A DNA stretch of 64,000 nucleotides from Porphyridium purpureum (GCA_008690995.1 VRMN01000010.1:1-64000), one strand, 5' to 3'. Positions 8,521-19,440 are shown, counted from the stretch's first letter. Notes: a model not told the origin generated them from the sequence alone. Numbers and translations: made by a program.

Positions 8521-9781
8521 TCAAACCGATTTGAATTGGCGGTTTTCAGTGCGCCACCACTTAAGCACATGCATGAATGCTTCCCAAACGCGTCCGTGGT
8601 TGATACGCCGCCATATGAACTCCTCCAAATAAAGGTTCACACGATTTCCATCATAAGCAGAATCAGGCATGGTTGCTTTCACGGCCCGCCAAGTTCCTTC
8701 CACTGTATTCGTGTGCACTCCCGTAACCGGATCCTTGAAGTGCATTTCATGGTTTACGGTATAGTGTCTGAGTGTTATCCGTTCGACCCCAGTCACCTAG
8801 AACGGTTCAGTTAATCCGAAACCGGTAAGCCGTTAAACCGGTAGGCCGTTTAACCGTTTCTAGAAGCTTCTAGAGGTTCCAGAACCTTCTAGACGCGCGC
8901 AGAAATGCCAATGGTTTGCATTGTCATTTCTCTTGGCGCCTTGCTGTCCCTGACGGAAGTAAGGGTATAAAAAGGCGACGCGCCTGCCCGGACTAGCCGG
9001 TCAGGTCTTGCTCGGAGAGAGAAGCAGGCAAAGACGCAGAGAGTAATAAAGGCACAGCATTGGTAACACTGAGTGTCGGATGGTACTTCAAAATGAAGTA
9101 CGACTTCCAGCAATCCGTATGTATAATGGAGCCCGGGTGCACACGCTGCTGTATGATGGGAATTAAAGTGCGCGTTGTCCGGTTGGGCACCACTGTCATG
9201 AAGAGACGGCGTTCTTCAGTTCGTTCCACTCCGGCAAGCACCCATACCCCATCAACGCGATGTCCTCGATGGTACTTGCGCTTCCGAAACTTGCTTTCGT
9301 CGATTTCGACTGTAACATCCTGGCCACAAGTGGGAGCCTCATGCATAGCATCGTACTCGACATTGCACTGGCGTACATGCATGAGAATGCTGCGCACTGA
9401 GCTCCTCGCGAGTCTAGTCAACTCTGAAATCTGCGTGGCACAAAGACAGTGGAGCCAAAGAAAAACACAAAACAAGACATCGTGAAAAGCAAGATTTTTA
9501 TGGGCAGAGAAGAACGAATTTGTAGATCGAAGTGATACAAACTGCTGGCAAGCCTTTCTCTTGCACCTGAATGCACACTTTACCTGAATCTCGCGCATCT
9601 CCGCCGAGCAACCCACCGCAGGACAACGCATTTTTGCCGCAAGCACACCGATACTCATAAGGAACTGTATGCATGCATGCTCATCGGAGAGCAGTGCATA
9701 GACTTCCTTGAGCGTAGGAATACCGGCGTCCTCCATGCTCCTCCTCCCTTGCCCCTTCGTCAGCATGCATTCATGCTCCAT
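8521..9781 (-). mobile_element. Merlin / IS1595-like (ISXO2-type) transposase, split by a solo LTR
   Basis: Two parts of one transposase lie on the minus strand: 9781 down to about 9069 (N-terminal ~240 residues) and about 8772 down to the stop at 8521. The N-terminal part has a zinc-ribbon-like cluster (CPAVGC...CKRKAC) and the catalytic-core pieces VEIDESKF (first Asp) and IHTDCWKSY (second Asp); the C-terminal part has the conserved HTNTVEGTWR with the third acidic residue. This DDE arrangement is that of the ISXO2/Merlin family, a cut-and-paste DNA transposon. An inserted solo LTR plus its 5-bp target duplication (301 bp in all) separates the parts, and the frames on each side are in register across it. 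I could not identify convincing terminal inverted repeats. Confidence 0.8.
8773..9068 (+). mobile_element. solo LTR of an LTR retrotransposon, inserted in the Merlin transposase
   Basis: A 296-bp fossil begins TGTTATCC and ends GGTAACA, the short inverted ends typical of LTRs (TG...CA). It is flanked by a perfect 5-bp target duplication CTGAG (8768-8772 and 9069-9073). It contains a TATA box (TATAAAAA at 8966) and an AATAAA-like polyadenylation signal near its 3' end. No internal retroelement region remains, so it is a solo LTR left by LTR-LTR recombination. A second member lies inverted at 42,855-43,147. The exact target duplication suggests it is the younger of the two. Confidence 0.9.
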
Positions 9782-9845
9782 AACGTCAGGTTCGGTTTAT
9801 CGGTTTATTATTTCACTCTACCTCCTTGAGTACAGTTCATGGAGA

Positions 9846-11089
9846 ATGTACAGGTCGCACCCTCGCGCTCCGTCAGCCGCTGCACAGAATAAGCTAGACG
9901 CAGAGTTTCACGGGCGTTGGAAGTTTGTTATGGACTGTATCGGGTTCAAGGCTTTAGTCAGTGAGCCTCTGGGAAGCATGACAATGATGGATCTACGCAG
10001 AAAGGTTCGGGAGAACGAGCTGGAGCCCGTGACCAGGTCATTGATGGTCAAATTTCGGCAGCTGACGGGTTTAACGACGAGATGGTGCATAGATTTTGAC
10101 GCGAGCCAGCCAGGAAATCTGGTGTTTGCCGACTTTGCAATCACGGCTTTGCCGTGCAAACGGTTGAGCGCTGGTAAAACAGTGCTTTGGGCGAGGTCAA
10201 TAATGGACAGCCGCTTTCTACGATGGATTAGGGATACGCCAAGAGGTTACGCTAATCGCCTTGTCACGGAGGATCGGTTTGCGAATATGCCCAATGTCAC
10301 GGGTTTTCGCGTTCGGTGCGACGGTGATGTATGCAGTATGGTTCACTCGACGTCGGCGGGAGGAGCTGAAGACCTTGTTGCTCCTCATTCACCACGCGAG
10401 CTCATGTATGTTCAAGCTTATCATACGAGTCGTCACCGTGCTTCTACCAACGCGTTAAAGCCGCTAAAGTGGCCTGGTGAACAGCGCACAGTTACGTGGC
10501 CGACTGCCGTCCAACTGTGTAAGGCAGCCGATTGGCTGGCAGATGCAATTCGTGAGGAGACCAAGAATGACCGTGCCGGACAAGGTGTTCGAATTGAATT
10601 TAGGGTGAGCCTGAGACAGCACAGCTTTGCGGGTGTAGACGGTGAGTCCCTGTGGTTTGAACATGACACGGTCGAGCGCGTTGAGGAAAATGTCTGGGCC
10701 ATCGTTCTCCGATGGATGACGTCAGTGCTCTGCGGACAATATCTTCTGTGCTATCAGACGGACGAGCTCAACGATTATTTGCGAATCACGGCGGAGTGCT
10801 TGAGACTGACGGGTAGACGCGCGCTTGGACAGCTGGCCCGTATGAGTGACTTTGATGCAGATGGTCACTATTGCGAATCCGTCAGTTTTGCACGTCGTCC
10901 TCTGCATGCGTTGCTGATCTCGACATATATTTTGCAGACGGGACTTTTGCGCCGCTTGCCAACCGACAAGACGTGGTTTCGTCAGATTGTCATAGACATC
11001 TGTGGTTTTGACACATTCGTGGGGCAGCGTAAGGCAGGTAAAGTTGTATGGCTGAGGGTTACTGTAGGGTTTAGGGTTGGTGGTGGATG
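9846..11089 (+). CDS. orphan protein, 3' end interrupted by the Tc1 element
   Basis: From the ATG at 9846 the frame is open for about 415 residues up to the Tc1 insertion at 11,090, and it then reads on into the transposon to a meaningless stop at 11,228. I recognise no domain. The protein is mixed alpha/beta in composition, with no signal peptide or membrane segment. It has several Trp/Arg-rich segments (TTRWCIDFDAS, RFLRWIRDTPRGY) and a helical C-terminal half (LHALLISTYILQTGLLRRL). A possible 5' splice site (CAG-GTAAAG at about 11,036) lies just before the insertion, so the transposon could sit in an intron. Codon use resembles that of the GC-rich host genes. It may be a host gene or cargo of a larger mobile element including the RecQ-like helicase upstream on the same strand. 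Confidence 0.5.
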
Positions 11090-12642
11090 TACACTCCTGG
11101 CCAAGATGGTTGTCCCAGGTGCAATTTCAAGGTCTGAACTCCAGTTTTATAGTAAAAACGAGCGTTTTCATATAAAATCAACTAGAATACCTTTTTTAAC
11201 ATATTTTTGTTCCTCAGCTCAGAGGTAAGCGCGCGCTTTTGCGGGACCCCATGAGGCCATGAAGGGGTTCAAGACATGTGAAAGAAGACTAACGCATCTA
11301 CTGCACTCGGGCATACGATCGCGACCAAGTCCAGCAACCGCAAGCATCGGAAACATGGCACCACGGCTCTCCGACTTCGAGAAAGGGCAGATTGACGCTC
11401 TGCACCGGCTCTGTCTGACGCCGCGGGCCATTGTAGCACGTCTTCATCCGCGACCAGACAAGACCCGACCATCGTACAAGACTGTGGAGCGATTTCTGAA
11501 GAATCGAGGCAAGAAAAGGGTTTTCAAGAAACCCGGACCGGCGCGGACAATATCGCCGAAATTGGAGCGTCGCCTGATTCGGCACGTCATTACGGATAGG
11601 TTGACGTCTGCACAGGCAGTGACGGAGCTGCAGCTTGCGTGCAGTGCGAGAACTGTTCGTCGTATCCTGCAGAGATCACCAGAGGTTCGTATTATCGCAC
11701 AGAGGCGAAAGTTCTTCATTTCGGAGAAGAACCGAGTCAAGCGGCTTGCATTTGCTCGAGAATACGTTCACAAGCCGCTATCGTTTTGGAAGAATGTCAT
11801 CTTCTCGGATGAAAAGATCTTTCGGCTGGACGGGCCACACGGGTACAACAAGACTTATCAGCGAACGCGAGGCCCTGAGCCCGCGCCAACTATGCGTCGC
11901 CATAGTGGCGGAGGATCCGCAATGTTTTGGGGTGCCATGTCGTGGCACGGACTGAGTACGTTGCATCGTGTTCAAGGCTCGCTGAATGCCGAGCGATATC
12001 GGCAGGTTATGCTGAACGTCATGATGCCCTGGGCACTGGAACTGCCTTGGCGCCTTGATCAGCCGGATTGTCCATTCATATTTCAGCAAGATAATGCGCC
12101 CGGACATGCAGCGCTGAGCACGCGCGAGCTGTTTGACACGGTCGGAATCGCACTACTTGATTGGCCAGCGCGGTCGCCGGACTTGAATCCAGTTGAGAAT
12201 CTGTGGGCGATCGTTTCTCGCCGTGTGCATTGGCAGGGACGCCAGTTTATGCGCCTCGATGACATGCTTCCAGTTATCTATGACTGCTGGCGAACGGAAG
12301 CGCCAGAGTATGTTGAGGCACTTTTCGAGAGCATGCCCCGTCGTCTGCAAGCTTGCATCGACGCCGGTGGCCGTCAAACCAAGTACTAGTTTCGTTAAGA
12401 CAGTTAAATCTCTTCTCATAAGCGTGTTTGTCCTCATCAACCTGTTTCATTGTATTTCTTTTCTGCGGCCCTTCTCACAGGTGTCTCACTGTTCTACGAT
12501 GCCTTTCTAAGCCCTTACCGCTTTCCCGTGCCGCGGATTCGTTTCGTGCCATCAAAACAGACGACAACCTAGTCGAAAAGCTGAGTTATTCACAAAAAAC
12601 TTCATTTAATCCTGTGGGACAACTAACTTGGCCAGGACTGTA
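11090..12642 (+). mobile_element. Tc1/mariner DNA transposon, complete-looking
   Basis: Inverted repeats of about 28 bp close the element. The left end starts CACTCCTGGCCAAG at 11,092; the right end, read inward on the minus strand from 12,640, starts CAGTCCTGGCCAAG, and both continue to a shared GTTGTCCCA. Each end is flanked by TA (11,090-11,091 and 12,641-12,642), the target duplication of this superfamily. The enclosed transposase is uninterrupted. The pair of ends differs at only a few positions, so the copy is fairly young. Confidence 0.9.
11355..12389 (+). CDS. Tc1/mariner transposase (DD34E)
   Basis: The protein has 344 residues from the ATG at 11,355; an upstream in-frame ATG at 11,259 would add 32 residues unlike the family. 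Two helix-turn-helix DNA-binding regions occupy residues 1 to ~110 (start APRLSDFEKGQIDALHRL). The catalytic triad is complete: Asp-152 in FSDEKIF, Asp-246 in QQDNAPGH and Glu-281 in NPVENLW, with 34 residues between the second Asp and the Glu. It would bind the element's ends and carry out cut-and-paste transposition into TA sites in the nucleus. All key residues are present and there is no frameshift, so it may still be active. Confidence 0.93.
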   Translation: MAPRLSDFEKGQIDALHRLCLTPRAIVARLHPRPDKTRPSYKTVERFLKNRGKKRVFKKPGPARTISPKLERRLIRHVITDRLTSAQAVTELQLACSARTVRRILQRSPEVRIIAQRRKFFISEKNRVKRLAFAREYVHKPLSFWKNVIFSDEKIFRLDGPHGYNKTYQRTRGPEPAPTMRRHSGGGSAMFWGAMSWHGLSTLHRVQGSLNAERYRQVMLNVMMPWALELPWRLDQPDCPFIFQQDNAPGHAALSTRELFDTVGIALLDWPARSPDLNPVENLWAIVSRRVHWQGRQFMRLDDMLPVIYDCWRTEAPEYVEALFESMPRRLQACIDAGGRQTKY

Positions 12643-12717
12643 TAGTAATTTTAAACTGTAGACCACACCCTTCCCTTCCCAAAAATCACCTCTAACCATT
12701 CTCGCTTTACGCGAACG

Positions 12718-15700
12718 CTATAAACCTGGTCTTATCCAATCATCCAGCCCATTTACGTTTGCCTGTTCCGCGGCCTTGCGGTACCACTCGGCCGCGGCGC
12801 GCTTGTCCTGCCGCAGCCCGCCCATCCCTTTCGCGTAACAAATGCCCAATTTTAACTGCGCCGCTGCGTCTCCCTGTTCCGCGGCCTTGCGGTACCACTC
12901 GACCGCGGCGCGATCGTCCTGCGGCAGCCCGCCCTCCCCGTTCTCGTAACAAGTGCCCAAATTATTCTGCGCCGCTGCTTCTCCCTGCTCCGCGGCCTTG
13001 CGGTACCACTCGACGGCCGCGCGCTTGTCCTGCGGCAGCCCGCCCTCCCCGTTCTTGTAACAAGTGCCCAAATTAAACTGCGCCGCTGCTTCTCCCTGTT
13101 CCGCGGCCTTGCGGTACCACTCGACGGCCGCGCGCTTGTCCTGCTGCAGCCCGCCCTCCCCGTTCTTGTAACAAGTGCCCAAATTATTCTGCGCCGCTGC
13201 GTCTCCCTGCTCCGCGGCCTTGCGGTACCACTCGACGGCCGCGCGCTTGTCCTGCGGCAGCCCGCCCTCCCCATTCTTGTAACAAGTGCCCAAATTTTTC
13301 TGCGCGCGTGCGTCTCCATGCTCCGCGGCCTTGCGCCACCACTCGACCGCGGCGCGCTTGTCCTGCGGCAGCCCGCCCAATCCGAACTCGTAACAACAGC
13401 CCAAATTAAACTGCGCCGTTGCGTCTCCCTGCTCCGCGGCCTTGCGCCACCAATTGACCGCGGCGCGGTCGTCCTGCGGCAGCCCGCACTCCCCTTTCGC
13501 GTAACAACGGCCCAAATTAAACTGCGCGTCTGCAAATCCCTGATCCGCAGCCTTGCGGTACCACTCGACCGCGGCGCGCCTGTCCTGCGGCAGCCCGCCC
13601 TCCCCGATTTCGTAATGAACGCCCAAACCAAACTGCGCGCCTGCAAATCCCTGATCCGCAGCCTTGCGCCACCACTCGACCGCGGCGCGCTTGTCCTGCG
13701 GCAGCCCGCCCTCCCCGTCGTGGTAACAACGGCCCAAATTATACTGCCCCTTTGCGAGTCCCTGTTCCGCGGCCTTGCGGTACCACTCGACCGCGATGCG
13801 CTTCTCCTGCGGCAGCCCGCCCAAATCGTACTCGTAACAATAACCCAAACTGTTCTGCGCCGCTGCGTCTCCCTGCTCCGCCGCCTTAAGCAACCACTCG
13901 ACCGCCGTGCGCGTGTCCTGCGGCAGCCCGCCCAAACCCTCGTGATAAAAATAGCCCAGCCGGCCCTGCGAGTGAGCGTCGCCCAATTGCGCCGCCTTGC
14001 GGTACCACTCCAGCGCTTCCGCAAAGTCCTTGTTGTCCTCAGCAGTCCGACCACGTCGCTGCCAGTCCGCCGTGTCGCGCCGCGCCTGCTCCGCGGCGGC
14101 GGCGGCGCGATGCGCAGCTCTCGCGCCTCCTTCTCGCGCCGCGCTTGCTCCACCGCAGCAGCGCGTTGCGCGGCTAGCTCTCGCGCCTCCTTCTCACGCC
14201 GCGCTTGCTCTGCCGCGGCAGCGGCGGCCTCTTCTTCACGCTTCCGCGCAGCAGCAGCTTCCGCTTCGCGCCGCGCGGCAAGGTCGCGCGCTTCCTTCTC
14301 GAGGCGCTCGTGTTCCTCTGCGGCTGCCCGACGAACGGCGGCTGCGTGCTCTAGAGCCTGACGATCGCGCTCCGCTTTCTTCTTGTCCTCTTCAAGCCGC
14401 CTCTTCTCAGCCTCATTCTGTTGCCGTCTTAGCGCTGCCTGCTCTTCGGTCTCCACCGCCTTGAACCATTCAGACCCCGCCGGGCTGCCGAGCTTTGCGG
14501 CCTTGGCATACCACTCCTTCGCCAGGCTCCAGTTCTGCGGCACGCCCCGCCCAGAGTGGTGGCAGCGGCCATACTCAATCATGGCGTCCGTGCGTCCTTT
14601 CTCAGCGGCTGCGCGCACCCAACCGGCGCCATGTTCCAAGTGCTGGCTCCTGCCGTGCGAGCCGTCGAGCAAAATCTTGCCCAGCCGGAATTGGCCTTCC
14701 GCGGCACCTGATTCCGCTGCTAGCTTAAAATACTCATACGCGTGCGTCATGTTCCCCGCTTTCTCCCATTCCTCTGCGTAGCGGAGCTTGTCATCGGCAC
14801 TCAGCGTTTGCGCTTGTGCGGGCTGGGATACACTTGGCCCCGCCGAACTGCCTCCCGTGCTCGACACTGCGGCTCCTGACCGACCAGATGCCACCGTAAC
14901 GTGCGAAACGCGTGCACCCAACGCACCAACCTCTACCGTGCTCGCGTCAGAAGAGGACGCAATGGCAGAGACACAGGCCTGCTCCTTGCAAAATGCCACC
15001 GAAATTTTCGCCATGCTCGGGCGCTCTCGAGCATTCATTCTCAAGCATGCTTTAGCCGTGTCTACTAACCACGTCGGCCAGGCGTTTGCGTATGTACTTT
15101 TCTTCAGCCTGTGCCACGGCACGCCCTTCGTCGGATCCCTGAGTGCCATATCGATTTCCACCTGCGTCGCTCTGCCAAACATGGGCTCGCCCAATACCAT
15201 CTCATACAACATGACTCCAAACGACCACACGTCACAAGTCCGGTCATACTTGTCACCACGCATGACCTCTGGCGCCATGTACGCATCTGTGCCAGCCTTT
15301 GATTTTGCATATGACCCGGTGTTCTTCACGGTTGCCAACCCAAAGTCGCTGATCTTGGCCGTGTATTCCTCCGTGAGCAGAATATTCTGAGGCTTGATGT
15401 CTCTGTGGATCAGTTTCGCAGAATGCAGGTACTTGAGACCATTCACGATGCCAACAAAAATGTCCAACAGCTGCGCGCGGGGCAGCACACCCTGCATACT
15501 ACTTCGAAACATGTGTTTGTCCAGCGAGCCGTTCGCTGCGTATTCTAAAAGAATGAATGGCTTCCTGTGACGCTGCGTACCGCTCTCGAGCGGATAGAAC
15601 CCACCACGCGTCTGGATGATGTTCGTATGAGAGAGCCGCCACATCGCCCCGAGCTCGTTCTTCAACTGAATCAGCGCATCCATTGTTTCCGTCGGTACTT

Positions 15701-16541
15701 CCTTGATGGCCACCGTTGACCCAAAGCATGTGCCTTTGTAAACAATTCCAAAACCTCCAGAGCCCAGCATAACGTACTCGTCCAATTCGTCACGCTCTTT
15801 TCGGACGTGCGCGACGTCGACATACCATGGCTCCGTTTTCGTGGGTCCGGTCGACAAGCCGCTGGAATTAGAAGCGTCTGTGTACGGCTTGTGGATATCC
15901 ACGCGGAGACTGTGCATCTGAAGAACAGCGCTCTTTTCTGATCCGGAACCAAGTTGCTCTTCGAGCTTGGGTCGATCCTTGACCTTATCCTTCTCCAGAG
16001 CCAAAAGTATTTGCTGGTGCCTATGTTCTTGCACATGCGTGCCTCGTTTGTGAGAGTCCGCAAGCTTGAACAAAACGATGCGCGATAACTGAGCTTCGAG
16101 CTTGTCCAGCGTATCGCTGCAGGTCTGAAATTCGGCCTGGTAGTTCTTTGCCCTCATCACGCGACGAAACTTCTCATTCCAGCGTTCTGCGGACGAGAAC
16201 TTTTCCACAAGCGAGCAGGTGGACTCGAGCGCGGACGTCAGATCCGCCAGGCACTCGAGCAGGCGACCGTGCTGCGCCTGGTCTGTGCCCGACCTCATCT
16301 TTTCGCCTTGGCCACCAAAATAATCAAGCAGCACGCTCTCAATGCCGGCGGCCTGCTTTGCCAGCTGCTTACATGTGTCGTGCATGGCTCGCGCGGCCTG
16401 CGCCAGCTCCACGATGACCTTGATGACCGCGTACGCCGCCGCAACGTACGGCAAAACCTCGCCGACATCGTTGGCGATCGTGCCTCCGACTTTGAGGGCT
16501 TCCTCAAACGCCGCGCGCTCCGCTGCGCGACCTGCCGCCAT
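12718..16541 (-). CDS. MLKL-like helical domain + protein kinase + coiled coil + Sel1 repeats
   Basis: From the ATG at 16,541: residues ~20-155 form an amphipathic helical domain that looks like the MLKL/HeLo-type N-terminal bundle (VLPYVAAAYAVIKVIVELAQ, later KNYQAEFQTCSDTLDKLEAQL). Residues ~262-525 are a TKL-like kinase with glycine loop GSGGFG, VAIK lysine 280, HRDIKPQN (Asp-381), DFG (399-401) and YMAPEVM, so all catalytic residues are present. Residues ~583-690 hold three irregular Sel1 repeats, and ~700-810 a charged Arg/Glu/Ala coiled coil. At about 14,105, in a GCC-rich tract, the frame changes; the rest (to 12,718) continues in another frame as 11 near-perfect 37-residue Sel1 repeats. 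One indel thus separates the halves: real frameshift, short intron or sequencing error. If joined, about 1,280 residues. The family suggests stress, immune or cell-death signalling with Sel1 as scaffold; that role is inferred. Confidence 0.8.
12750..13990 (-). repeat. 111-bp in-frame tandem array (11 Sel1 repeats)
   Basis: Eleven units of 37 codons follow the pattern GDAAAQxNLGxCYxNGEGGLP, then QDKRAAVEWYRKAAEQ. Units 7-10 are almost identical at the DNA level, which points to recent expansion or gene conversion. The long opposite-strand and shifted-frame ORFs in this interval are by-products of the repetition. Confidence 0.9.
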
Positions 16542-17435
16542 GACGCCGTAGACGAGCCGCCGCGCGGACTCTGGCTCTGTTCTCGACGCGTGCGAGCGTG
16601 TGTACCCGGCTATCCCAAAGACAGTGCCGTCGAGATTCCACCGTCCACTCCGTGCGCAACCACCACGCGCACCGATAAAGCCAAACCGTCTCTACCCCGC
16701 TTGCACGTGCTGCGTGGTCCACGCCGCAACGCGTGGCAAACGTGAGATGCCGAAGCAATTTATACTGTGCTCGGGTCGCAGTGCGGTGCTTACCGTGCAC
16801 ACTGCGCGCAGAACAATAGGCGCAAGCCCCTCAAAATCGGCGGCATCCAAATCAGCCGCGCCACTCGGACACGCGCAACAGAATTCGCATTCTGCTGGAT
16901 AAAACAGTGCCCAAAACGAGCTCGCTTATGGCCCAGCGCCAACGGCGCGTGTGGAAACGGTGGCCACCGGGCAGAAGTCGCCGCGGTGCATAGCAAATCG
17001 AGGCGCTTTAGTAGAAGCGCGCTCACACGCAAGAACGCGCCAGGGGCGCGGGAGGGAATAAAAACGACGCGTGTCAGCCAGCGGCGAGGCGCGCGTTTCG
17101 ACGTGATGCGGCTGCCCGCGCGGTTGCGTACCAGCGCGGCGCGGATTCGCGCGTGTAGAAAATCGGGGTGGGCTAGCGAAAGGGGGTACACTTGTGAGCG
17201 ACAACATGGTTTGACAGGCAACGCGCGCATGGCGCGAGCGGAACCGCTCATGCGCGGTGGCTACCATGTCCCACACAAGGCACTAGTTACGTGTCGCGCA
17301 AGGTCCTCGGTGGTCAGCCCGAAGAACACATGGTACATCTTGGTTTGCCATATGCAAGCAGCGTGGCGGAAGTAGAGACGCTTGCAATCTAACCTTTTCA
17401 AATGCCTCTCATATTCACATGCTTCTAAGCACGGT
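16542..17435. other. intergenic, probable promoter region of the kinase-Sel1 gene
   Basis: About 900 GC-rich bases lie between the kinase start codon (minus strand) and the stop of the ABC-class ATPase gene. The overlapping ORFs on both strands have no recognisable domains. No clear TATA box in the kinase direction. Confidence 0.5.
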
Positions 17436-19333
17436 CTAGTCCTTCGCGGACGCGTCGATAGACACTTTCAAAAGCCGCCACCGGTTGATCGCGGCCGCGA
17501 GCTCGAGAGGGCGCGGCCGCGAGTAGTAACCAATGCCTTTCCACCCGCTCGGAGCCACGGCGTCCAGACCCTTCGCGTCCAGCGCAGCCTCAACACGCGC
17601 AACCAGCTTCTTCATGCCTTGCACCGGCGCGGTCTGCTTGCTCACCATCTCCACATACTGCATGGCGTCCGCAATCAAGCGCGTCTGTCCCAATTCAACG
17701 AGCTGCTCGAGCGCGCGAAGGTTGATCGCAAACTCCTCCGAGCCATACTGGATTCGCCCCATGTCACGCACATACACCTTGCTACCGCCGGCCGGTGCCA
17801 GCGAGCGCAAGTGGATCTTCCTGTCCGAACCTAGCAAGGCCGACAGCTCCGCGTCACTGTCCAGCACGGCCGTGCTCATTTGCTGCGCGCCACCGCGACC
17901 TTGCGCACACGAAATGCTTTTCGCCTCGTCCGAGACATCGTACGCTTTGTAGCAGTCCATCATGATCACGGTATCGGCAACATCAAAGAACGCACCGCAG
18001 CTGCCCACTACCCAAAGGCTCGAGATCCCATGCGATTCGTACAGCACGCGGACACGTTCCAAAAACGGCGTGATTGGCTCCTTGTGCTTGCCCACGAGCG
18101 CCGACATGACCGCATCCCGATACATAAAGTTGGTCGCGCATGTGTCCTCGTCAAAGATAAGCAAGTCACAACCCATTTCCAGCGCCTCGGCGATGTTCGC
18201 CGCTTGGCTCGTACTCCCAGATGCGTCGGCAGTCGAAAAGTCATTTGTGGCACGCCCGAACGGCAGATTCGAAATGAACGGCGAGATGTCGAGCGACTAT
18301 ACCGCGCGACCATCTTCAGCGCGCATTTTGGACGCAAAAGCCAGGCACGAGACAAACTCTCGCCCATCGCCGGGCACATGGTTATATACGCCTAACTCGA
18401 TCGCCTGCAACGGCGTCGACTTTCCGTGAAAGCCGCCTCCAACAATGATATTCACTCCCTTTCGAATGCCCATGCCGGTCAGCGTCTTGCCGCTCGGCAG
18501 TGCCGCGCTGACGCGCAGCACGTCTGGCGAGGAAAACGGGAGCGCAGACGCTGAAGGCATCGGAAGCTCACTCGCACCATGCAGTCGCGGCAAGATGGCG
18601 ACATATGGAACGAAAGCCACGAGGCCAGCCGGTTCCGGCATGCCTCGCAGGGCGGCTTGATCTTCCGCACAGATCACATGCTCATGCGCGGCCTGCGCGC
18701 TGTACTGACGCTTGGTCTGATGGTCATTCTCCTGCTCCAAGCTAAGCTACAAAAAGCTTTGCTGAACAAGGCGCAGAACAGTCTCGCACAGGATCGTGTG
18801 CGCCTTTCGTCCTTCGATCGTACGACCCGATGCGGGCAGGCCGAGCTCAAAGCGTGCCTCCAACGTCCACTCTGACGAATCATCGGCGCGTAAAAGCTGC
18901 AGGGACGACTGCTCTAGAATGCACGCGCCCGGATGCGCCATCCGCAGATCGCCACCCTTTGACGCCGCCCAGCCAGAGCCAGACGAGCTTGGCGCATCGC
19001 CAAAACTGCTGGAGTTCTGCGCTCGCTCTTCGAACTGCCGCATCGTCGCACAGCAGCGCCGCGTCAAAAAGTCGCACAGAGCGACGCGGCGCACGCGCGA
19101 CGCCAGCAGCTCGACGGGTAGCGCGAGCTCTCCCGCCACGCACCTGACAACCACGCGGCTTCGTGCAGCGTAAGCATCACTTTGAACGTGCGCGATGCTG
19201 AGCTCAAAGCGCTGCGCGCCACTCGCAGCAAACGCATACCAACGCGATCCCAGCTGCTTGTACGCCCAGCGCGCTGAATCAGCCGAGCAAGAGCGGCCGC
19301 TGTGACTGGCGCGTCACTGCCCATAGTATCCAT
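17436..19333 (-). pseudogene. predicted ATPase of the ABC class (PF09818-like), broken
   Basis: The family member is clear: P-loop GGGFHGKST with GMGIRKGVNIIV before it and LQAIELGVYNHVPGDGREFV after it, then ADASGSTSQAANIAEALE (signature-like), LLIFDEDTCATNFMYRD (Walker B) and DVADTVIMMDCYKAYDV. The N-terminal part carries YKQLGSRWYAFAASG and FELSIAHVQSDAYAARSRVVV, also typical. The body from about 19,270 to 17,436 is in one frame but crosses two TAG codons (18,747-18,749 and 18,276-18,278), and the likely start, ATG at 19,333 (MDTMGSDAP...ALARLIQRAG), is in a different frame, so one indel lies near 19,270. TAG ends other genes here (UBA3, the zinc transporter), so it is not a sense codon. 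Most likely a young pseudogene, unless sequencing errors or readthrough explain it. The family's substrate is unknown. Confidence 0.85.
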
Positions 19334-19440
19334 TCATGTCTCATAACCGTAGCCACTGGCAGAAACTTCGTAGCACAGCTTGAGCAAAGTGCCACGACGA
19401 CCGCCACCGCCGCACCGCGCCGGTCACCGCCCCCACGCCA

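Noticed and set aside
12852-14100. Continuation of the kinase frame as an Arg/Thr-rich protein
   Set aside because: It is the Sel1 array read in the wrong frame; the repeat unit gives a periodic basic peptide.
13318-14361. 347-residue plus-strand ORF
   Set aside because: Opposite-strand shadow of the Sel1 array and of the coiled-coil codons.
17436-19333. TAG reassigned to an amino acid
   Set aside because: UBA3, the zinc transporter and the first Nudix gene end at TAG at the expected place, so TAG is a stop here.
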